From a virus, in the IMG/VR virus record IMGVR_UViG_3300017772_000103, positions 1-25,818 of that record: 25,818 bases of DNA; one strand, written 5' to 3'. The notes beneath the pieces were generated by a model. The model was not told the origin of the DNA and did no database searches. It saw only the letters and a program-made list of their open reading frames with translations. Position numbers and translations under genes: made by a program. Shown piece after piece: positions 1-7,003 of this stretch; the first letter of the stretch is position 1, and each line of letters opens with the position of its first letter.

Positions 1-663
1 CATGTACCATCATATGGTTCTGATCCAGGAAACGCAAAGTTCTATTTAGATTCAACAGGTGCCTGGTCTAATCCAAGTTCTGTTTTAGCTCCTTCATCTG
101 GTTGTGGTATAGATGTTCAGTCACCTAGCAATCAAGTAGATATATATTATGGAGATGGTATTGCTACTACTAGTAATGTAATTACTTGTGCAACCCTTGG
201 AACAAAAGAAGTTTTTGATATACAAACTGATCATATTTTATATAATGATAAAGATGTAGGTGGTACAAACGTTGATGTAGCTAAAAAAATAGTAGTAAAA
301 GATGTATTTGATAGATATGTGTCAAGATCAACTGCACCGCTTGCAAATGCATGGTGTAGAGTTATAACTGGGCAATCTGGTTTTACTGCTCCTGCTAATC
401 AAGGTAGATCAGCTATAGGAACCATAGTGGCTTCTGCAACAGGAGCTAATGGAGTGACTTTAACTTGGACAAAAGCTTTATCTGGTGTAAATTATGCAGT
501 TGTAGTTACTAGTGAAAATATTAGTACTCCAATTTGGTGTTCAGTAAGAGGAAAGACAACAACAAGTTGTATTATTACTACTAAGAATATGCAAAGTGGT
601 GCAGATGTAAATAATCAAGAGGTAAATGTAGTAATTTATGATACATCTTTAGACACAATATAA
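1..663 (+). CDS. virion/tail-fibre-like protein, 5' end missing
   Basis: The reading frame is already open at base 1 (first codons read H-V-P-S-Y-G) and runs without a stop to TAA at 661-663, so the window holds the last 220 residues of a longer protein. A GTG at 319 is an internal codon, not a start. The composition is rich in Gly, Ser, Thr, Asn, Val and Ile with few charged residues, and segments look like beta-strands (for example GVTLTWTKALSGVNYAVVV), as expected for a phage fibre or tail-associated beta-structured protein. No catalytic motif is visible. It lies 33 nt upstream of a large modular adhesin-like gene on the same strand, which supports a virion role. The exact function is not recognisable. 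Confidence 0.7.
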   Translation, partial: HVPSYGSDPGNAKFYLDSTGAWSNPSSVLAPSSGCGIDVQSPSNQVDIYYGDGIATTSNVITCATLGTKEVFDIQTDHILYNDKDVGGTNVDVAKKIVVKDVFDRYVSRSTAPLANAWCRVITGQSGFTAPANQGRSAIGTIVASATGANGVTLTWTKALSGVNYAVVVTSENISTPIWCSVRGKTTTSCIITTKNMQSGADVNNQEVNVVIYDTSLDTI

Positions 664-696
664 AAAAAACTAATAAGTTTGTAAAAAAGAAATAAA

Positions 697-3600
697 ATGA
701 GTGTATATATACAAGAGGTCCTTGGCCTACTAAAGAGAAACAAAAAGAAATTAATCCTTGATAAACAAAAGGATCACTTTGAATTTGGTAAACTATTTCA
801 AAATAGTTCTTTAAACAATGCTGGTACTTATGGTCCTAGGATGGAACCATTTGTAGTTAAGTGGGGTGATCTTGTATGTCAAGCAACAGAAAATTTAACA
901 AGAACTCAGATTGGCTCAGGTGTTTTAGGTAGAGTACCTGTATATACAAGACCAGAAGGATCATGTACATGGGATACTTTAATGGATTCTATTATTACTC
1001 AGAATGCAATTGGTGATACTATTACTATTAACAATGGTAATTTAATAGTAGACTTACAATTAACAGCTGGCTCAGCAAACATACTAGACCTTACTAATGA
1101 CCGTGTGGTTATTGTAGGAGTTAATGGTGAGCTTGAAGATGATGCTAATTTTACAATGGATGGTACAACGTTTACAGCTAATGTAGATGTAGTACATGGA
1201 ACTGATGTACCAGCAGGTACTCCAGCTCAAACAACAAGAATAAACTCTAATCTTAAACTAGAAGGGCCTGTATATGATTCACTTGGAGCATTAGGTGGAT
1301 TAAATAAAGTGCTTGTAGGTTTAGCAGATGGTAGAGTAAAGTGGCAAGATGATGATGTGGTTGAAGCATTAACATATGGTTCACTATGGCAAGGAGATGC
1401 TACTAATTATAAAGTAGAGTTGCCTATTGGCACTGTAGATCAGATTCTTATTTCTGATGGAACTACTTTTGCATGGCAAGATAATCCTGCAGCAATTGTA
1501 GGAGAAATATGTGATATATATAGAATACCATTATGGAGCCCAGATGCTCAGACATTAGGGTGTTCATTACTTATTCAAGATGGAAACTCTGGTACTCCTG
1601 CTACTAAAATTACTAATGACGGTAAGTTAGTACAAACAAAAGAATTATATTTAGATACTGTAACACAAAATGATGCACTTACACAAGTTTTAGTAAGAGA
1701 TACAGGTGCTACCAATGAAGTTAAGTTTAGAGATGCATCAACAATTGTCCCTGCTAGAGGCTTTGATACATTAACAATGCAAAACAATGGTGGAGCAGCC
1801 GGTAAATGGACTCAGACTTTTTTAAATGCATATATAGCTTTAGATTTATCTAAGTTTGCATTTATTGACATTAAAGGGATGGATAACTTAACTGATGGAG
1901 AACATGGTGTGGTTATAGCAGAAAATGTTCAGTCAGGATCTGCACTACCAGATAATGTTATTAGATTTCCTGATGGATGGGGTACTGTGGGTAACTTATT
2001 TGATAATACAGTTACATGGACTCCAGGTGTAGATAACGGATACCCAACCTCAAGTCTTTTATTTGGTGAGTCACTAAAACTTAGTTATATTAATTATGAT
2101 ATTCCAGGAGGTAGCAATATGTTATACTGGGATGCATGTTGTAAGTCAAGTTCAGCAAATACATGTCCTGTAGCTAATGATGGTTCTGTTATAATTGATG
2201 AAGATACTTCTGTAGGTGGTACAGTAATAGCAAATGATGATGGTTTTGGTGGATATGGTTTAACATATACACTAGTTACTCCAATACCGGCTGGTGAAGG
2301 TTCAATAACTCTTGATGCTGCAACAGGTAATTGGGTTTATACACCCACTCTTAACTATTTTGGTGTTACTTCTTTTCAATGGAAAGTAAATGATGGCTAT
2401 TGTGATAGTAATATAGCTACACAAACTATAACTGTAAGAGCAGTAGCAGATCCAGTTATCTGGACATCTACTGATCCGGTTACAGCTAATACATATCCTA
2501 ATTTAACAGGTGGTGATACTTGGACTTATACATGGACAGTAGCAGATCAAGATACACCATGTAATCAATTAAGTTTTACTACACCAAGTTTGCCGTCATG
2601 GTTAACTTTTACTAATAATGGAGATTGTACAGGAACTTTAAGTGGGACTGTGCCAAGTGCGGGAGGTAGCTTCCCAGTTGTATTAAATGTAACTGACAAT
2701 GATGGTAGTTCTGACACACAAACTTTTACAATTGGTGGATTAGGTGTTACGGTAAATACATACTTCCAATACTGGAGTGATACTTCAGGATCTATGGTTA
2801 CTACAATTAGAAGAACTGCTAAAATGGCAAGTGTTCCAGAAGTATATGTTAGATTGACTGATAGTAATCCTGGAAGTGGAACACAGATAAGATTTGGAAA
2901 GGCTAGCCCTCAAGTAAACGTACAAAGTGGTAGAGTTAATGCAACAAATGGTCAAACAGCAAAAGCATTTTATTGTGTTGCTGTAGGCATGAGTGTTACA
3001 GGTGTTGGAGCTGCAGCTGCTAGAGTTCCAGCAGGAACAATTGTAACATCTTATACAGATGGAGCTATACCTAATCAAGCTACTTGTATATTAAATAATA
3101 GTCATACACTTCAACAAAATGATATTGTAAAATTTGAGATAACAGATGCTATGATGGCTGCAGATTATACTAATCCAGCTAACTTTAGAAACTTACTTCA
3201 AGATTTCTATCAGACAGGTGGAACTGAAGCAAGTGGAAATACAAATGCAGCAACAAATGGACGTGATCAATTTAATTCACACGTTTATTGGAGTCATCAG
3301 AATGCAGAAAGACAGATAGCATTCTTCTCTGGAGGTGAAAATGGAACTCCAGCAGATGGAACTAACTATAATACAATTTGGCCAAGTGCTGATAGAGTAC
3401 AATTCCTTTGTTTTGCTGATGAATCAAGTGCATATAGCATGGCAGGTACTGGTACTGGTACATGGGCAGATAGGGCTAATAGTACAGTAACTGCTATAAC
3501 AGATGACGTAACAACTGTTAAAGGTTTTATTAGTAACATGGTAACGGCAGCAGGAAATAATTCTATATACAGAGGTATATTTTTCCCAGTTGATTATACT

Positions 3601-3870
3601 ACAGGTCCTAACGGAGTACAACTTAATCCTTTATTAGCTAATAACGGTTTAATGGCAACTGGTGGTTTAACTGCAAATGGATTTGCATATGCACCAGAAG
3701 CTGGTGCACCAGGTGGTGCATACAATGTAACTACTGACACATTATACCCAGAGTCATCAGGATCTCCAACTTATTTAACTTATACAGCAGAAGTAGATGA
3801 CGGTAATACTAATCAATATTACTATGATCAAGTAAAAGCTGCATTGAACAATAGTGGATATACATTATAA
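697..3870 (+). CDS. modular tail-fibre/adhesin-like protein with cadherin-like, Ig-like and VWA segments
   Basis: A 1057-residue protein, probably a virion adhesin or tail fibre. Residues 1-70 form a more charged N-terminal segment that may attach it to the particle (inference). Residues about 70-480 are beta-rich with repeated short motifs. Residues about 488-585 look like a bacterial cadherin-like domain (IIDEDTSVGG, ANDDG, VNDGYCD). Residues about 625-680 resemble a putative Ig domain (PSWLTF, GTLSGTVP, VTDNDGSSDTQTF). Residues about 690-1057 look like a von Willebrand factor A domain: D695-T-S697-G-S699 fits the DxSxS metal-site motif, FCFADESS near 908 resembles a core strand and loop, and a helix-like C-terminus follows. 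The ATG at 697 has an A-rich leader (aagaaataaa) and no Shine-Dalgarno. A TAnnTTTG match at 674-681 could be a promoter but lacks a clear -33 element. Fold assignments come from reading motifs only. Confidence 0.75.
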   Translation: MSVYIQEVLGLLKRNKKKLILDKQKDHFEFGKLFQNSSLNNAGTYGPRMEPFVVKWGDLVCQATENLTRTQIGSGVLGRVPVYTRPEGSCTWDTLMDSIITQNAIGDTITINNGNLIVDLQLTAGSANILDLTNDRVVIVGVNGELEDDANFTMDGTTFTANVDVVHGTDVPAGTPAQTTRINSNLKLEGPVYDSLGALGGLNKVLVGLADGRVKWQDDDVVEALTYGSLWQGDATNYKVELPIGTVDQILISDGTTFAWQDNPAAIVGEICDIYRIPLWSPDAQTLGCSLLIQDGNSGTPATKITNDGKLVQTKELYLDTVTQNDALTQVLVRDTGATNEVKFRDASTIVPARGFDTLTMQNNGGAAGKWTQTFLNAYIALDLSKFAFIDIKGMDNLTDGEHGVVIAENVQSGSALPDNVIRFPDGWGTVGNLFDNTVTWTPGVDNGYPTSSLLFGESLKLSYINYDIPGGSNMLYWDACCKSSSANTCPVANDGSVIIDEDTSVGGTVIANDDGFGGYGLTYTLVTPIPAGEGSITLDAATGNWVYTPTLNYFGVTSFQWKVNDGYCDSNIATQTITVRAVADPVIWTSTDPVTANTYPNLTGGDTWTYTWTVADQDTPCNQLSFTTPSLPSWLTFTNNGDCTGTLSGTVPSAGGSFPVVLNVTDNDGSSDTQTFTIGGLGVTVNTYFQYWSDTSGSMVTTIRRTAKMASVPEVYVRLTDSNPGSGTQIRFGKASPQVNVQSGRVNATNGQTAKAFYCVAVGMSVTGVGAAAARVPAGTIVTSYTDGAIPNQATCILNNSHTLQQNDIVKFEITDAMMAADYTNPANFRNLLQDFYQTGGTEASGNTNAATNGRDQFNSHVYWSHQNAERQIAFFSGGENGTPADGTNYNTIWPSADRVQFLCFADESSAYSMAGTGTGTWADRANSTVTAITDDVTTVKGFISNMVTAAGNNSIYRGIFFPVDYTTGPNGVQLNPLLANNGLMATGGLTANGFAYAPEAGAPGGAYNVTTDTLYPESSGSPTYLTYTAEVDDGNTNQYYYDQVKAALNNSGYTL

Positions 3871-3889
3871 CAATTAAAAAAATAAAAAA

Positions 3890-4309
3890 ATGGGAGTACA
3901 ATTTAATACATCAGAATCATCAAGTCTCAATGCAGAGTATCCAAAAGATATGGCAATGCCAAACCAATATGGATTTGGTGGATTAGAAGTACATGCAGTT
4001 ATTTCAGCTGCTACTACAAATCTAGGCTTTATAAAAAAAGGATCTGGTTCAGTCTATGGAATTAATTTACATAACAAAGCTTCAGCCCCTGCTTATCTAA
4101 GAATATTTGACAAAGCTTCAGCTCCAGTAGATGCTGATATACCTTTAGTAACATTAACAATACCTGCAGTAGGTTCTCTAGCTATGGAGTTACCTATTGG
4201 GTTAAGGTTTAAACTTGGTTTAGGTTTTAATATTACAGCTGCTGCAACAAATGGAAATGCAACTGCAATAGTAGCAGAAGATGTTGTTGGTGGAATACTT
4301 TGGAGATAA
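3890..4309 (+). CDS. small virion structural protein (beta-sandwich, decoration/fibre type)
   Basis: 139 residues. The N-terminal 40 are polar; the rest reads like a small beta-sandwich found near phage tail genes: GINLHNKASAPAYLRIFDKA (residues about 56-75), an SAPVDAD loop, VTLTIPAVGSLAMELPIG and a final GFNITAAATNGNATAIV strand pair. The pattern of small 'NKASAPAYLRIFDKASAP' proteins is familiar from many phages but has no assigned function that I can name with confidence. The start has a strong A-rich leader (aaaaaaataaaaaa) 19 nt after the preceding stop, so it is likely co-transcribed with the fibre gene. It ends in TAATG, sharing bases with the next start. Confidence 0.7.
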   Translation: MGVQFNTSESSSLNAEYPKDMAMPNQYGFGGLEVHAVISAATTNLGFIKKGSGSVYGINLHNKASAPAYLRIFDKASAPVDADIPLVTLTIPAVGSLAMELPIGLRFKLGLGFNITAAATNGNATAIVAEDVVGGILWR

Positions 4310-4515
4310 TGAAACTTTTAAATAAATATTTAAGAGGTAAAGAGTGGTTAGCTGATCAATATAATAGGAACAGAAAGTTTGAAGATCATAAGTCTGTGGA
4401 AGAATTTAATCCATCAGAGGAGTTAGCAGATGAAATTTCTTTTAGATTGCTAGCAACTAGAAAGCACCCAGATTACGAATGGTTAAAAGAAGTTCTAGCT
4501 AGTCATTGTCCTTAG
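4309..4515 (+). CDS. small hypothetical protein, last gene of the plus-strand block
   Basis: 68 residues (MKLLNKYLRGKEWLADQYNR...), charged and probably helical, with no recognised domain. The frame extends back to a TTG at 4300, but the ATG at 4309 overlaps the upstream TAA as TAATG, the usual arrangement for translational coupling, so this start is preferred. It is the last gene of the plus-strand structural run; its final 17 nt overlap tail-to-tail with the minus-strand nucleotide pyrophosphohydrolase gene. Function unknown. Confidence 0.6.
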   Translation: MKLLNKYLRGKEWLADQYNRNRKFEDHKSVEEFNPSEELADEISFRLLATRKHPDYEWLKEVLASHCP

Positions 4516-4804
4516 TATATTTTTTATCTTCTTCTAATTCTTTTTGTAAACATGCAAGAGCACGCCAAGCAACTTTAGCAGTATGACGAATTCCATCATC
4601 ATCAATAGTTCCTGCATCCATTAAATGTCTGGCCAATGCATCATAATCATCTGTTGATTTATCACGATCCCAATGTAACGGTTTATCAGGATGGTGTTGT
4701 TTATTTCCTGCTAGAGATACCCTAGCAATTTCCATTATTGCATCTGGAAAATATCTTAATACGCCAGTAAAGACTGGTCTTTCTTTTCTTTCTTTAGCAT
4801 TCAT
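4499..4804 (-). CDS. dATP/dGTP pyrophosphohydrolase-like protein (DUF5664 type)
   Basis: 101 residues matching the pattern of the phage dATP/dGTP diphosphohydrolase N-terminal domain: RYFPDAIMEIARVSLAGNKQ (residues 17-36), a W45-D-R-D-K-S segment, DYDALARHLMDAG with the conserved Arg-His pair at 59-60, and GIRHTAKVAWRALACLQKEL near 71-90. Family members act on the nucleotide pool, removing pyrophosphate from purine dNTPs. It is the last gene of the minus-strand block, three nt after the membrane-protein gene and convergent with the structural genes. No metal-binding residue has been tested here, so the substrate is by analogy. Assignment is from motif pattern only, but the spacing of the conserved blocks fits well. 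Confidence 0.75.
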   Translation of the reverse strand: MNAKERKERPVFTGVLRYFPDAIMEIARVSLAGNKQHHPDKPLHWDRDKSTDDYDALARHLMDAGTIDDDGIRHTAKVAWRALACLQKELEEDKKYTKDND

Positions 4805-4807
4805 GTG

Positions 4808-5026
4808 TTATTCTTTTTTATGAGGAGGAAAATTGTAATTTTTTTTATTGAGTTTGTAGTCTATAACAAATCCTATAGCTACTATAACATGCAGGCCTAT
4901 ACTAGTTAATATTTCATATAGGTCCTGATAGTTATGTATTGATAAATGAATATGCCCAACTATCCAAAAAGGAATTGCAAGTTGTTGACTAATCCATACA
5001 ATTGTAAATATTATAAATCTTTTCAT
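4808..5026 (-). CDS. small membrane protein, two predicted transmembrane segments
   Basis: 72 residues when started at the ATG at 5026. A longer version would need a TTG at 5062 that lies inside an inverted repeat, so the ATG is preferred. Two hydrophobic stretches are visible: FIIFTIVWISQQLAIPFWIV (residues 4-23) and ILTSIGLHVIVAIGFVI (about 40-56), followed by a basic and polar tail ending in PPHKKE. It probably sits in the host inner membrane with both ends on the same side. The function is not known; small membrane proteins of phages include holins, superinfection-exclusion factors and others, but nothing here distinguishes them. Confidence 0.6.
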   Translation of the reverse strand: MKRFIIFTIVWISQQLAIPFWIVGHIHLSIHNYQDLYEILTSIGLHVIVAIGFVIDYKLNKKNYNFPPHKKE

Positions 5027-5040
5027 AGTAAAAGGAAGGG

Positions 5041-5080
5041 AGCTCAAGATCCAAGAATGCAAAAACTTAGATCTTGAGTT
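5041..5080. repeat. inverted repeat, 9-bp perfect arms
   Basis: CTCAAGATC at 5043-5051 is the exact reverse complement of GATCTTGAG at 5070-5078, with an 18-nt spacer; 5041/5080 also pair, across a G-T wobble. It lies between the possible 24-residue ORF and the membrane-protein start, just upstream of the latter's ATG. It could be an RNA hairpin controlling that gene or a palindromic protein site. There is no T-run directly after either arm, so it is not a typical terminator. Confidence 0.5.
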
Positions 5081-5099
5081 GGTTTAGTCTCCCAGTTAT

Positions 5100-5174
5100 T
5101 TAATCAACATCAGCTTTACTACAAAGATAAAAGCATAGAACACATACCACAAGAAAAAACACCGTATTTATCAT
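5100..5174 (-). CDS. possible 24-residue hydrophobic peptide
   Basis: A short frame reading MINTVFFLVVCVLCFYLCSK plus ADVD. Its ATG overlaps the TGA of the DUF932-type gene as ATGA, a coupling geometry seen repeatedly in this window. Residues 4-18 are strongly hydrophobic with three cysteines, so a membrane-inserted micro-protein is possible. Evidence is limited to the overlap and composition, and a chance ORF cannot be excluded. Confidence 0.3.
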   Translation of the reverse strand: MINTVFFLVVCVLCFYLCSKADVD

Positions 5175-6058
5175 CTGCCCATGTATACATCTTGAACTAA
5201 TATAGAGTGGCTTATATCCTCATCTATTTCTATTGCATTGTCTGTATCAGTCATACTAATACCAAGGTCAGTGTTATCTGTACTTAATTCAAAGCTGTTT
5301 AGGCCTAATAAATTATTATTTACACACTCCACCATCATAAAGTCATGAAAGTTTTGTTGATCCGCTAGCCAATCCCGTGGATGTGCTTTCTTTAATGCAT
5401 GTGTAATATGATTATAGAATGTCCAAGCACTGTTTTCTGAAGTTCCATAATCATATGATCCTTTATTCATTTCACTCTTAACACAAGACATTTGTTGTGA
5501 GTCAAGTAAATCTTCTTCAATAAACAATCTACCAACAAGCTCAGACTGTTGATTACAATCCAAAGTTGTAAGCTTCATTGATTCTTTATCTTGTAAGATA
5601 CGCTTATAGTACTTTTCAGCATTCTTAATCTGATCTGCTAAATGTACTTTAACATCATAATCAGCTGACCCAGTGTGTTTTCTTTTAAAGTTCATCATAT
5701 CACCTGCTACCATACCATTGTAACATACTGCTACATAAGCACCAACAGCACATTGAAAGCGTGTGCTTTTGTCATATGAATTAGTCCAGGCAAACATCAT
5801 CCCTAGTTCTTTCTCATTGATGATTTCTTCATCAGTTGTTTGAGAAGGGTAGATATGATATATGCCTTGTGCTACATTGGCATTCATGTTTGCTCTATAT
5901 ATTTCTTTTTCTATTGTAAATCCACTATCAGCTAATAACTGTAATGTATTGTCTATCACGGATTTATGTGATACTACTGTATATGTCTTACCATGATTAG
6001 GTAAGGCTGCATTTTCTAGATGCCATCTTGTTGTTTCTTTTGGTTTTGTATAACCCAT
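5171..6058 (-). CDS. DUF932-like phage protein
   Basis: 295 residues. The central part carries the signature of the DUF932 phage/plasmid-like family: an N-terminal HKSVIDNTLQLLADSGF segment (about 31-47), FAWTNSYDKSTRFQCAVGAY (about 89-108) and VCYNGMVAGD, where the N-S-x-D-x-S and C-x-N-G pattern is typical. The C-terminal third is acidic and low in recognisable motifs (about residues 255-290). The family is common in phages and mobile elements; its biochemical role is not established. The gene begins after a 111-nt non-coding stretch with a large hairpin, so it may have its own transcript. It is followed at once by a possible micro-ORF and the membrane-protein gene. Confidence 0.65.
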   Translation of the reverse strand: MGYTKPKETTRWHLENAALPNHGKTYTVVSHKSVIDNTLQLLADSGFTIEKEIYRANMNANVAQGIYHIYPSQTTDEEIINEKELGMMFAWTNSYDKSTRFQCAVGAYVAVCYNGMVAGDMMNFKRKHTGSADYDVKVHLADQIKNAEKYYKRILQDKESMKLTTLDCNQQSELVGRLFIEEDLLDSQQMSCVKSEMNKGSYDYGTSENSAWTFYNHITHALKKAHPRDWLADQQNFHDFMMVECVNNNLLGLNSFELSTDNTDLGISMTDTDNAIEIDEDISHSILVQDVYMGR

Positions 6059-6102
6059 AATTGTAAACTTTTAAAGTGTAAAGATAATAAATTAAGTGGA
6101 AT

Positions 6103-6169
6103 AAAAAAAGGGGAAGTTTAAAAAACATTTAATGATTGTTGTGTGGCAGTATGCCTGCTCCCCCCTTTT
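6103..6169 (-). terminator. hairpin with T-run after the radical SAM gene
   Basis: AAAAGGGG (6106-6113) pairs exactly with CCCCTTTT (6162-6169), enclosing 48 nt that contain a second perfect mini-hairpin GGCA-GTA-TGCC (6145-6155). On the minus strand the structure begins immediately after the TAG of the radical SAM gene and is followed by seven T's (A's at 6103-6109), as in an intrinsic terminator, although the loop is long for one. The 6059-6169 gap holds nothing else that I can identify. It could instead be a structured leader of the DUF932 gene. Confidence 0.5.
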
Positions 6170-7003
6170 CTAAAATATATACCTAATTGTATTTAATGGA
6201 AAATATCTAGCATATATCTCTTTAAATTCTCTTAATAAACGTGTCTTATGTATGAGTGGATACCTCATAACACCAGACTTGTTCTTTAATTCATAGGACC
6301 GTCTCATTAACTCTTGTGCTTTTGGAGAAGCCTTAGCCATTTGATTTCTATGATTTGTTAATGCTATTACCTCACATTTATTTATACCAGCATATGCATT
6401 TACTTCAGAGAATAAATCATTATATTCTTCTTTCCAACCCGGATAGAATACTAAAGGACTATAATTAAGATGAACTTCCCATCCTAACTTCTTAAGTCTA
6501 TTAACATCTTGTATACGGCTGTATATATCTTGCATCTTAGGTTCTAATATATTAGAATACTTCTGAGGCATAAGACTTACACGTACCCGTGGTGGTTTAT
6601 TAAAGTGATTTACATCTAACTTCAATAAGCCCGGATACTTTGTGGCCATAGTACTGTTTAACTGTGGATGATCATCATATCTCTTAAGGTAATCTATCAA
6701 AGGTTCTGGCATATGTTTTTGCATAAGAACTAAATCTGAGTTACATGCAACATCTACCATAGTATATATAGGGTCCTGCTGATCTGGTTCCTTATTAAAG
6801 GATTTCTCCCATTCAACTACAGACTGAAATATTTCATCAACGTTTTGATTAACAAATACTCTTTTACCATTATACCTAGCCATATAACAATAAGTGTTTA
6901 CACAACCCCCAAAACATCCATAGATGATATTAGGAGCTATGCAGTTTGCACTATTGTTATTTGGTTTAGTAACTAGAGTCTTTGTCTTTTGGACTTTAAT
7001 CAT
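6170..7003 (-). CDS. spore photoproduct lyase-like radical SAM protein
   Basis: 277 residues. An N-terminal cluster C30-FGG-C34-VNTY-C39-Y-M-A-R resembles the 4Fe-4S site of spore photoproduct lyase-like radical SAM enzymes, and the later blocks RVRVSLMPQKYSNILEP (about 139-155), RIQDVNRLKKLGWEVHLNYS (about 164-183) and VFYPGWKEEYNDLF match the layout of that family (SL.P, R-l.a...GY.V, W..Y). The usual spacing is CX3CX2C; here it is CX3CX4C, with an additional C21 upstream. The length fits the family. Known members repair a UV lesion, but phage relatives are uncharacterised and the substrate here is unknown. The start overlaps the polymerase stop by one nt at 7003, so it is co-transcribed with polymerase. 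Confidence 0.65.
   Translation of the reverse strand: MIKVQKTKTLVTKPNNNSANCIAPNIIYGCFGGCVNTYCYMARYNGKRVFVNQNVDEIFQSVVEWEKSFNKEPDQQDPIYTMVDVACNSDLVLMQKHMPEPLIDYLKRYDDHPQLNSTMATKYPGLLKLDVNHFNKPPRVRVSLMPQKYSNILEPKMQDIYSRIQDVNRLKKLGWEVHLNYSPLVFYPGWKEEYNDLFSEVNAYAGINKCEVIALTNHRNQMAKASPKAQELMRRSYELKNKSGVMRYPLIHKTRLLREFKEIYARYFPLNTIRYIF

Noticed and set aside
674-681. TAnnTTTG match before the fibre gene as a promoter
   Set aside because: No TTG at 19-21 nt upstream, so it is mentioned only as weak support.
2785-3078. Cysteine-rich minus-strand frame opposite the fibre gene
   Set aside because: It is the antisense of a Thr/Ala/Ser-rich coding stretch; the Cys and Ser content comes from codon complementarity.
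3424-3621. Second Cys/Tyr-rich minus-strand frame opposite the fibre gene
   Set aside because: Same reason; no coupling to a gene and no start context.
4300-4308. TTG start for the small gene after the structural protein
   Set aside because: An ATG at 4309 forms the TAATG overlap typical of the window and needs no unusual start.
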